Positions 7,597 to 14,115 of a DNA stretch of 28,210 nucleotides are shown here, piece by piece (position 1 is the first letter of the stretch; each line of letters starts with the position of its first letter). The notes under the pieces are model-generated. The model had not been told where the DNA came from. It saw only the letters and a program-made list of their open reading frames with translations, and did not search any database. This DNA comes from a virus. The stretch lies in the IMG/VR virus record IMGVR_UViG_3300017757_000100, positions 1-28,210 of that record; one strand, given 5' to 3'. Both the position numbers and the translations under genes were made by a program.

Positions 7597-8311
7597 AAAA
7601 ACAGCAAAAAAGGATAAAATAAGAGATACTCATTGGCTTGGTACTGTTGTAGATAATCAAGACCCTGAGAATTTTGGTAGATGTAAAGTTAAGGTTTTTG
7701 GTAAATTTGATTTACTGGAAAATGAAGCTATTCCATGGGCAACTCCAATGAATCGTAACAATGTAGGTTCTCATTATATTCCCCATGTTGGTGATGTTGT
7801 TTCTGTTAGATTTGATAATGGAAACATATACCACCCAGAATATTGGTTTCAAATCAATCAAAATAAAGAACTTAAAGACGAGGTATTAGATTCTTCTGGA
7901 GAGCCTGAAAATGTGGTATCATTAGTGTATGATGCTAAACGAAATATTAGAATATATCAATCTGAAACCGATGGTCTAGTTATAGCTCATGGAAAAGATG
8001 GTAAAGATTCTGAACCGCTTATTAGATTATCCGATGACGGTAAAATATTTTTATACGCTGCTAATATTTATATAGCAACACCAGAAGGAAGCGACTTTGA
8101 TGATATGGGTAATACTAGTCAGCCAGCAGTTAGAGGAGGAAGCTTAGAAGAGTTTCTTACTGCTTTTATAGATGATTATTCAAAACACATACACCCAACT
8201 GGTGTTGGTCCTTCTGGTCCATCAACTGAAGCAATAGCTTATAAAGCATCAAGTGCGCCAAAGCACATAAATTATCAACAAGACAATAAGTCTACAAACG
8301 CTAACTCATAA
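7589..8311 (+). CDS. gp5: Central spike protein, gp5-like OB-fold, no lysozyme domain (240 aa)
   Basis: The N-terminal region (residues about 14-94) follows the OB-fold pattern of gp5/gpV/VgrG spikes: HWLGTVVDNQDPENFGRCKV, then AIPWATPMN, then HVGDVVSVRFDNGNIYHPEYW. This domain trimerises on the hub. After it, residues 110-175 look like a short beta-helical stalk (LVYDAKRNIRIYQSETDG, IRLSDDGKIFLYAANIYI). Near the end is H200-I-H202 followed by PTGVGPSGPS, a motif common at the tips of phage spikes, where His residues can coordinate a metal. T4 gp5 is 575 aa and carries a lysozyme domain between OB-fold and beta-helix; here that is absent and the strands follow directly. Starts inside the previous gene and ends with a TAATG overlap. 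Confidence 0.8.
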   Translation: MNKKTAKKDKIRDTHWLGTVVDNQDPENFGRCKVKVFGKFDLLENEAIPWATPMNRNNVGSHYIPHVGDVVSVRFDNGNIYHPEYWFQINQNKELKDEVLDSSGEPENVVSLVYDAKRNIRIYQSETDGLVIAHGKDGKDSEPLIRLSDDGKIFLYAANIYIATPEGSDFDDMGNTSQPAVRGGSLEEFLTAFIDDYSKHIHPTGVGPSGPSTEAIAYKASSAPKHINYQQDNKSTNANS

Positions 8312-9792
8312 TGCCTGCAAATTGGAGTTCATTTATAAGTAATGTTGAGAGTTATATTATCTCTCAACCCCCTTCTCCTACTGAATTAGGAAAGCATATA
8401 GCTAAGGAGTATCATACAGCAATTAAACAATCACAATCAATGTGGGGACAAACTCATGTTTCTGGTAGTAATAGCGGTTTATTATCTACATATGGAACTC
8501 AATTTGAAAGAATGAAAGAAGAACATGAAGAACTTCAACCAACTCTTTGGAATAAAGTAGATGAAGATGGAAATGAAATACCATTTACTGGTAGAACAAG
8601 CGATCCGAATAATCCAAATCCCGCACAACCAGACCCTGAATATGCCGACCCTGATATGGAAGAGGTTCAACCTCCTCCAATAGACCCAGAAAAGATGCGT
8701 GATTTTTTAGGTGAATATAGTTCAGAATATGATTTACATGAATATGAGTTTTTTGAATTTGTTTTAGTTGGTGGCGAAACAAAAGATGAGGTATCATATA
8801 TAATATCGAATCGAATATTATTTACTCTAATGTCAGAATCTAGCGGAAGTAAACGAAAAAAGATAGTAGAGTGGGTAGATAGTTTTGGAACATGGGAAGA
8901 AGGAGGCTTAACGAACTCAGATGCGTATGCTGCATTTAAGAGTGACGTTGAGTCAGCAATAAGTGATGGTGGTTATAGTTCTTCATATATTATAGACAAA
9001 GTTAAATCAAGAACACTTGATAAACTTAAATCTTCTTATAATGAAACTAATCTTGGAGAATTAAAAACTAAAGCTAAAAATGGTAAACCATCAGAAATGA
9101 AATATCATGAAAATTATAATAAAGATTTTCTTAAAACATATGCACAATTAGAGTTTGATGAAGATAATGATGACGATGATTATAAAGTTTCTCCTATTTT
9201 ATTAAAAGAATTTATATGTTATTTTTCATTTACTGGAAGAGACAAATCCTCTGAATGGAAGGATAGTCAAGTTGAGTCTGAATATATTGACGGTGAAATG
9301 GGAGACTGGGCAGAGATAGTAACGCCACAGACTGCTGATGACGTTGTCAATAATAAAAATAAAGCTGCACCTTACATGTATACTAGGCAGCAAACTGTTG
9401 ATGCGCTTGACGAGGCAGATAATAGCGAAGTAGGCGAGGATCCGTATGAAATGCTAGCAGAAGAGACTATACAATATTGGAAAGATACAACAACACAACC
9501 ATTAAAATCTACACCTCCTGCCCCTCCATGTTTATCAAAGAATCCATTAGGTGGAACTTATATTGGAGTATATTATGGAAGTAAAAAGAAATTAGCCGAA
9601 GGTTTAAGAAAAGCATTAAATGCAGGTAAAGAATCTGATAATATACCAGAAGCTGCTAACATGGTTGCGACAGCCCTTTCAGTGGCTTATGCCAAACATT
9701 TAATGGAACTTAAGTTCATATATTTAGGAGGTATACCTGTTCCTCTTGTACCATACGTGCCTATGATTGGTTTTGTGCCAAATGTGTTCTAA
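8311..9792 (+). CDS. Unknown tail-tip protein following the spike (493 aa)
   Basis: No family is recognised with certainty. The N-terminus (WSSFISNVESYIISQPPSPT, then EYHTAIKQSQSMWG) resembles a helical subunit-contact region. Residues about 90-130 form a Pro/Asp/Glu-rich hinge (NNPNPAQPDPEYADPDMEE). Residues 140-400 are acidic and mainly helical. The C-terminal 95 residues are strikingly different: PPAPPCLSKNPLGGTYIGVYYG, then VATALSVAYAKHLMELKF, ending in a Pro/Val-rich hydrophobic tail (PVPLVPYVPMIGFVPNVF). The gene is coupled to the spike gene by a one-base overlap (TAATG) and is the last before an apparent promoter. A role with the spike, as tip, plug or chaperone, is suggested by position only. 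Confidence 0.7.
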   Translation: MPANWSSFISNVESYIISQPPSPTELGKHIAKEYHTAIKQSQSMWGQTHVSGSNSGLLSTYGTQFERMKEEHEELQPTLWNKVDEDGNEIPFTGRTSDPNNPNPAQPDPEYADPDMEEVQPPPIDPEKMRDFLGEYSSEYDLHEYEFFEFVLVGGETKDEVSYIISNRILFTLMSESSGSKRKKIVEWVDSFGTWEEGGLTNSDAYAAFKSDVESAISDGGYSSSYIIDKVKSRTLDKLKSSYNETNLGELKTKAKNGKPSEMKYHENYNKDFLKTYAQLEFDEDNDDDDYKVSPILLKEFICYFSFTGRDKSSEWKDSQVESEYIDGEMGDWAEIVTPQTADDVVNNKNKAAPYMYTRQQTVDALDEADNSEVGEDPYEMLAEETIQYWKDTTTQPLKSTPPAPPCLSKNPLGGTYIGVYYGSKKKLAEGLRKALNAGKESDNIPEAANMVATALSVAYAKHLMELKFIYLGGIPVPLVPYVPMIGFVPNVF

Positions 9793-9794
9793 AC

Positions 9795-9809
9795 TTTAGA
9801 TATATAATA
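9795..9809 (+). promoter_or_regulatory. Late-promoter-like motif upstream of the S1-like gene
   Basis: TTTAGATATATAATA lies 40-54 nt before the ATG at 9849 in a 56-nt gap. It is the closest match to the motif at 1853 (12 nt shared from TTTAGATATATAA). A promoter here would let the S1-like gene be read independently of the baseplate genes upstream. Confidence 0.5.
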
Positions 9810-9848
9810 TAATAATACAAATTTAATAACCCTTAAAAAATAAAACAA

Positions 9849-11054
9849 ATGTCAAAGGAAACCGTTGTTGATACAAACAACATAGACAAGAAAAAACCAG
9901 AATTCGATTGGGATGCATTAGAAGCAAGCTGTCCAAGTACAAGAAGAAAAAGAGCAAAAAGATTAAAAAACGGAACAAAGATATTTTGTACTGAACCATA
10001 CGCTGAAGAAGCACTAAAACTTTACAACCAAGATTTTACTGAAAATAATAGGATAGTTGGTGTTGAACTAAATAAATCCTATGAAGGAACTGTCGATTCA
10101 ATTAGCGTCGAGTGGTGTACTATTGATATTGGAGCTAGAGACTCTGTGTATGTAGATATGTCAAAAGAAGCAGAAGAGTACAAGAACTTATTAAAACCTG
10201 GAGAAAAGATTAATGTTCAAATAATAGAATCTAAAGGTTCTAAACAAGGAAAATATATATTAGGTTCAGTTGAAGCTGGATTTAAGCGCGCAGTATTTAA
10301 TGAAATTTTAGATAGTGTAGATAATTCTAAAACTGCATATAACTCCACTGTAAAAAGTATTATACCAGGTGGAGGTTATATTGTAGAAATACAGGGTATA
10401 GAATGTTTTATGCCAGGTTCTTTAGCTGGAATAAATAAGCTACATGATTTTGAATCTATATTAGGAACTGAAATGTATGTGGTACCTATGAATTATTCTT
10501 CTGATAGAGGAACTATTGTAGTATCTCATAGAGAATATTTGAAGGCAATGATTCCTACTAAAATTGCTGAAATAAAAGAATATGAAAATGGAGTTGTAGT
10601 TAAAGGTAGCGTAACAGGTTCTGCTAAGTTTGGAGTATTCTGTGAATTTAACGAGTGCTTAACTGGTATGATTCATATAAATGATTTAGATGAAGAAACT
10701 CTAAAAAGACATAAAGATAGAGAGATTACACCAGGAGAGGAAATAGAATTCTTTATTAAGAAAATTATTTCAGATACTAAGATTACGTTATCTCAAAAGC
10801 CTGTTGAGGCGGTGACTGATCCGTGGTTTAATGCTTCTGAAAGATTTAAGACTCCTATCGAGGTTGTCGGTAAGGTTAGATCGGTTAAAGACTATGGCGT
10901 ATTTGTTGATATTGGAGATGGCCTTGTAGGGTTACTGCATGTATCTGAATTCCCTGAAGGACATGATTTGAATGAACTTATAAAAGGAAATGACATCACT
11001 GTCACTGTTACGAGAATTGATGAAGAGACTCGTAAAGTTTTCCTTAAATTATGA
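9849..11054 (+). CDS. Ribosomal protein S1-like protein with four S1 RNA-binding domains (401 aa)
   Basis: Four consecutive S1/OB domains are seen at residues about 76-141, 165-230, 249-318 and 336-401. The fourth is canonical: VVGKVRSVKDYGVFVDIGDG, then GLVGLLHVSEF, then VTVTRIDEETRKVFLKL. The N-terminus contains PEFDWDALEAS, very like the FDWDA(F/Y)E region I recall from Bacteroidota S1, and domain 2 keeps the S1 pattern ECFMPGSLAGINKLHDF and IVVSHREYLKA. Cellular S1 of this phylum has six domains, so this matches its first four, shortened. S1 recruits mRNA to the 30S subunit, which matters especially where Shine-Dalgarno pairing is unused. A phage copy may steer ribosomes to phage mRNAs, or act in RNA handling; that role is inferred. 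The AATAAAACAA leader has no Shine-Dalgarno element. Confidence 0.88.
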   Translation: MSKETVVDTNNIDKKKPEFDWDALEASCPSTRRKRAKRLKNGTKIFCTEPYAEEALKLYNQDFTENNRIVGVELNKSYEGTVDSISVEWCTIDIGARDSVYVDMSKEAEEYKNLLKPGEKINVQIIESKGSKQGKYILGSVEAGFKRAVFNEILDSVDNSKTAYNSTVKSIIPGGGYIVEIQGIECFMPGSLAGINKLHDFESILGTEMYVVPMNYSSDRGTIVVSHREYLKAMIPTKIAEIKEYENGVVVKGSVTGSAKFGVFCEFNECLTGMIHINDLDEETLKRHKDREITPGEEIEFFIKKIISDTKITLSQKPVEAVTDPWFNASERFKTPIEVVGKVRSVKDYGVFVDIGDGLVGLLHVSEFPEGHDLNELIKGNDITVTVTRIDEETRKVFLKL

Positions 11055-11060
11055 AAAATA

Positions 11061-11074
11061 TAATAGATATATAG
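11061..11074 (+). promoter_or_regulatory. Promoter-like motif upstream of the tagged Ala-rich gene
   Basis: TAATAGATATATAG lies 36-49 nt before the ATG at 11110, at a position matching the motif before the S1-like gene. It supports ATG 11110 rather than an upstream in-frame ATG at 10990 that would lie inside the S1-like gene. Confidence 0.42.
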
Positions 11075-11109
11075 ACTATAAAATAATAACAAAAATAAAA
11101 TTATTAAAT

Positions 11110-11502
11110 ATGAAACTAACAGAAAAAAGATTAAGAGAAATCATTAGAGAGGAATTAACTTCTGCAGATGGTCACGTAGATGAGATTCTTCCTGCAGTAG
11201 CTGCTACAGTAGCAAGACAAGCGGCAGCTGGAGCGGTTGCTGATAAATTATCAGAAGGACTAGGTACTTTAATAAAGAAAGTTACTGAAGGTATTGTACC
11301 TCAACCTAAAGATTTAGTTAGTCTAGTTACGGCTTCTGCTGAAATGCATGACGCTGATGAGGATGATGAGCATACATACGAAGGATTTATGGGAGCTGCT
11401 AAAGAATTGGTAGAAAACGCTATCGCTAAAGTTGTTGGAAATGCAGCAAAAGATGCGGCTGCTGATGCGGTTAAAGATAAAATAGCGGCAAAGATAGGCT
11501 AA
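11110..11502 (+). CDS. Small Ala-rich protein with N-terminal KLTE-IIREEL tag, possible packaged head protein (130 aa)
   Basis: The N-terminus MKLTEKRLREIIREELTS is a short tag of a type I recall on many unrelated proteins of marine and Bacteroidota T4-like phages. It is laid out like the T4 capsid-targeting sequence MKTYQEFIAEA, which the prohead protease cuts after an I/L-x-E site; here I-R-E occurs in the same place. The rest is Ala-rich with amphipathic helices (AVAATVARQAAAGAVADKL; VGNAAKDAAADAVKDKIAA) and an acidic patch (HDADEDDEH). It could be an internal head protein or a membrane-active peptide; function is not established. An in-frame ATG at 10990 is rejected because it overlaps the S1-like gene and precedes the promoter-like motif. 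A terminator follows 32 nt after the stop. Confidence 0.75.
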   Translation: MKLTEKRLREIIREELTSADGHVDEILPAVAATVARQAAAGAVADKLSEGLGTLIKKVTEGIVPQPKDLVSLVTASAEMHDADEDDEHTYEGFMGAAKELVENAIAKVVGNAAKDAAADAVKDKIAAKIG

Positions 11503-11533
11503 TAAATACAAACACTAGTCGTTTATAATAAAT

Positions 11534-11562
11534 AATCCCATTCGTATGAGTGGGATTTTTTT
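11534..11562 (+). terminator. Rho-independent terminator
   Basis: A stem of ten pairs (AATCCCATTC with GAGTGGGATT, one G-T wobble) around a GTAT loop is followed by seven T residues. It closes the S1-like/tagged-protein cassette and is the only clear intrinsic terminator I see in the window. Confidence 0.9.
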
Positions 11563-11573
11563 ATGTTCAAAAA

Positions 11574-11590
11574 ATTAAGATATATAAATC
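11574..11590 (+). promoter_or_regulatory. Late-promoter-like motif upstream of the amidoligase-like gene
   Basis: ATTAAGATATATAAATC lies 26-42 nt before the ATG at 11616 and just after the terminator. Of the six copies it comes closest to T4 TATAAATA (TATAAATC). Its place after a terminator makes a promoter here likely, since the downstream genes need a new start. Confidence 0.55.
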
Positions 11591-11615
11591 AACTTAAGTT
11601 ATATAAATAGCAATA

Positions 11616-12908
11616 ATGAACAGATTTAACGACGCAGAAATATTATCAAAATCTCTAGTGGGGGTAGAGTTTGAATTCTACTCGAATAAAGATATAAACA
11701 CAACAGCTAAAGAGCTTGGTGCGCTATTATCTAAAAAAATTAGAGTTGAAGACAAGGCGCATAGTGATTTTATCGTTACTGATAAAGTATTCAAAATAGA
11801 ACCAGATATGAGTGGTGGAGAGAAGCTCATGGAGTTAGTTACTGGGGCGATACCATACAATGATGCAAGACTCATGATTATTCGAGTTTCTGAGTGGATT
11901 AAATTACATGGATATACAAACGACAGAACATCGATTCACTTAAATCTTTCATTTGATAAAAATAAACTAAAAAATAAAAATAGAATATTAAAAATGAATG
12001 TTCTTAAGTTTATTTTAGAATTTGATGAGGACACCGTATTTAATATATTTCCACAAAGAGAAAATTCAGCATACGCCAAGTCTATAAAGTTTATACTTCC
12101 AAATTCAGAAACATTTAATATTGATGGTGATTTAATCGATGAAAATAATTTTATATTTCCAAATTCAAAATACTATGGCATTAATTTTGAGAAGAGAATT
12201 AAAAATTATTTAGAGTTTAGGTATATAGGCGGTAAAGAATGGGAAACAAAAACTAGTAAAATATTAAGTCTATTAGATTCATTTTTAGTTCAACTATGGA
12301 AAAGTACAGAATCTAAAAAATTTACACACTTCAATTCATTAGAACTTAAAAAAATTCTTTCTAGTAATAAAAGAATTATAGATGCAAGAACTAACTGGAA
12401 AGTAATTGAAAAGAAATGGAAAAATATTGATTTTACCGTTGACTTATCTAAAGATGCAAATATTATACAGAATTTTTGGTCAACTATCCATAAAAAAGTC
12501 ATAAAATTATTTACACACGGTTCTATTTCTAAGGGCCATATAAATTATGATTCCGATACTGGAAAGATTCAAGTTAAGGATGGTGAATTATCTTATTGCG
12601 TGGCTCTAGAAGGATATGATTTTATAGATTGCGATATTAGAGGTGAATTATCACAGTGCGATATATTTGGTGGTAATACAAATGATTCAGATGTGATAGA
12701 TTGTAATTTCTATAATGGTGCTAAAATAAAATCATCTAAAATTAAAAGCTCCTATGTTAGTGTAGATTCTAATGCAGAAGATTGTTATATTTATGGTAAG
12801 GGTATGTTCAAAGGAGAAATGACAGGTGGTATATTTAGAGAAGGTATATATGATAAAAAGAAAGCAAGGTTTGATAAGACTGAGAAAATAAAATATGAAG
12901 AAAAATAA
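11616..12908 (+). CDS. Amidoligase (COOH-NH2 ligase)-like protein with C-terminal repeat solenoid (430 aa)
   Basis: Residues 1-220 carry the signature spacing of the amidoligase/glutamate-cysteine-ligase-like fold: G16-V-E-F-E20 (metal-binding acids), then IEPDMSGGEKLMELVTG (E62, D64, E73), then SIHLNLSF (H108), then YLEFRYIGG (E200, R202), as in the 'VEFR' motif that ends the fold. The family uses ATP to form amide or peptide-like bonds between a carboxylate and an amine. Residues about 330-415 are a different domain of short imperfect repeats with Cys/Asp/Gly-rich turns (YDFIDCDIRGELSQCDIFGG, VIDCNFYNGAKIKSS), resembling a pentapeptide or beta-solenoid stack. It is placed between a terminator and the neck protein gene, so it is probably late. 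Its substrate is unknown. Confidence 0.68.
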   Translation: MNRFNDAEILSKSLVGVEFEFYSNKDINTTAKELGALLSKKIRVEDKAHSDFIVTDKVFKIEPDMSGGEKLMELVTGAIPYNDARLMIIRVSEWIKLHGYTNDRTSIHLNLSFDKNKLKNKNRILKMNVLKFILEFDEDTVFNIFPQRENSAYAKSIKFILPNSETFNIDGDLIDENNFIFPNSKYYGINFEKRIKNYLEFRYIGGKEWETKTSKILSLLDSFLVQLWKSTESKKFTHFNSLELKKILSSNKRIIDARTNWKVIEKKWKNIDFTVDLSKDANIIQNFWSTIHKKVIKLFTHGSISKGHINYDSDTGKIQVKDGELSYCVALEGYDFIDCDIRGELSQCDIFGGNTNDSDVIDCNFYNGAKIKSSKIKSSYVSVDSNAEDCYIYGKGMFKGEMTGGIFREGIYDKKKARFDKTEKIKYEEK

Positions 12909-12919
12909 AATAAAAGGAT

Positions 12920-13729
12920 ATGAGTAATATATTTTTAGGTGGTGCATCAGGCATGGAGACAGAACAAACATATAGCTCGACGTGTTTAGCTGATTTTGCC
13001 ACAGAATTAGCAGATGAAATTACAGGCGCATGTATGATTCCAATGAATCTTCCATCATCTGAGGTTGAAGCAATTGTTAATAGAGCTAAAAAATGGTTCT
13101 ATAAAAAATATGAATATTCTGTTCAAGAGAATTTCTTTGTAATACCTAAAGCCGCATTTGAATCAACTTATTTCAAGGCATCAAGAACTATCAACATGCC
13201 AGCGGGCGTATATTCTATTTTTGGTGTTCATAAAACTAATGCGAGTTCTATAAGTAATGATGTAGACTTCCAAGCTGGTTCAGATTTTAATGTAGAACGA
13301 ATGTTTACTGCAAATATGTACGGAAATGCTGGAGTAGCAGGTGCAGCAGAACAATTAGAATATTATATAGTAAGTCAGAAGTTCTTTGATTTAGCACGAC
13401 AAGTATTACAGAACCCGTATAGTTTTGACTATAATAGACTTAATAGAGCTTTAAGATTTACTGGAGAAACTCCAACATCTGATATTATATTAGAGGTTTA
13501 TGAAACTATTCCAGACTGCGCGTTGTTTCAAGATGAGATGTTTTTTAGATATTGTTCAGCTAAAATAAAGATTTCTCTTGGTTCTAAATTAAGTATTTTC
13601 GAGTTCCAACTACCTGGTAATATAACTGTTAATGGAAGCGCGATACAAGATATGGGAACAAGCGAACTTGAGGGTATAATAGAAGAAATAAATATGGATG
13701 AGGGAACTGACTGGATGATGCACTCATAA
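12920..13729 (+). CDS. gp13: Neck protein, T4 gp13-like (269 aa)
   Basis: Layout matches T4 gp13 (309 aa), which with gp14 closes the head vertex after packaging and joins head to tail. The N-terminal helical region (SSEVEAIVNRAKKWFYKKYE, residues about 43-62) precedes a beta segment with INMPAGVYSIFGVHKTNAS, like the 'FDLR...V..I..I' stretch of gp13. Near the C-terminus, DIILEVYETIPD and a helix with FFRYCSAKIKISLGSKL are followed by QLPGNITVNGSAIQDMGTSE, which aligns with the gp13 stretch [20 protein letters not shown]. In T4 gene 13 lies after 12 and wac, away from 25; here it directly precedes the gp25-like gene. The assignment rests on remembered T4 sequence. Confidence 0.62.
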   Translation: MSNIFLGGASGMETEQTYSSTCLADFATELADEITGACMIPMNLPSSEVEAIVNRAKKWFYKKYEYSVQENFFVIPKAAFESTYFKASRTINMPAGVYSIFGVHKTNASSISNDVDFQAGSDFNVERMFTANMYGNAGVAGAAEQLEYYIVSQKFFDLARQVLQNPYSFDYNRLNRALRFTGETPTSDIILEVYETIPDCALFQDEMFFRYCSAKIKISLGSKLSIFEFQLPGNITVNGSAIQDMGTSELEGIIEEINMDEGTDWMMHS

Positions 13730-13742
13730 ATAGGATATATAG
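13729..13742 (+). promoter_or_regulatory. Promoter-like motif immediately upstream of the gp25-like gene
   Basis: AATAGGATATATAG ends only 4 nt before the ATG at 13747. The distance would make a T4-type transcript leaderless or nearly so. It is a twin of the element before 6241. Confidence 0.38.
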
Positions 13743-13746
13743 TTAT

Positions 13747-14100
13747 ATGGAATTTTATATAAAGAAATACGGAGACCCTAAATTTGATGTAAGTCAAATG
13801 GAAGTTGATGATGAGATTACAGAGATTTTAATTCAATTAGAAACTTTGTTATTTACAACTAAAGGTTCTGTACTAGGCGATCCAGATTTTGGTTTGAATT
13901 TAGATGATTATGTATATTCTTTTAGATATAATGATAATATGTTGGTTAAAATTATTAGAGAAGACATTAATAGGTTTGTACCACTATCAAAAAAATATAA
14001 TGTAGACACTTCTGTTGTTTTTACAGATGAAGTTGATAGACACTTAGTGTTTGTTAGTATCGTTGTAGATTCTAAGTATCAGGTCGGTCTTTACATATAA
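13747..14100 (+). CDS. gp25: Baseplate wedge protein, gp25/gpW-like (117 aa)
   Basis: Clear member of the GPW/gp25 family, the small wedge protein that connects the gp6-gp7 core to the sheath and starts sheath polymerisation. Residues 38-57 hold the hallmark: TKGSVLGDPDFGLNLDDYVY, equal to the T4 stretch RKGSRPFDPEFGCDLSDQLF. A long helix precedes it and the expected helix (NMLVKIIREDINRFVP) and strand pair (DTSVVFTDEV, FVSIVVDS) follow. T4 gp25 is 132 aa. Choosing ATG 13747 keeps the N-terminal residues of the family; the internal ATG at 13798 would remove them. The gp6-like gene starts 15 nt downstream, the order gp25-gp6-gp7 being typical of P2-like phages and contractile injection systems. 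Confidence 0.93.
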   Translation: MEFYIKKYGDPKFDVSQMEVDDEITEILIQLETLLFTTKGSVLGDPDFGLNLDDYVYSFRYNDNMLVKIIREDINRFVPLSKKYNVDTSVVFTDEVDRHLVFVSIVVDSKYQVGLYI

Positions 14101-14115
14101 ACATTAACAATTAAA

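Noticed and set aside
7589-9792. Toxin or effector carried on the spike, as in VgrG-type proteins
   Set aside because: The spike is only 240 aa with no extra domain, and the 493-aa neighbour shows no catalytic motif I can identify.
10990-11109. Upstream in-frame ATG that would lengthen the tagged Ala-rich protein by 40 residues
   Set aside because: It would overlap the S1-like gene by 65 nt, run across the promoter-like motif, and bury the recognisable MKLTE start inside the protein.
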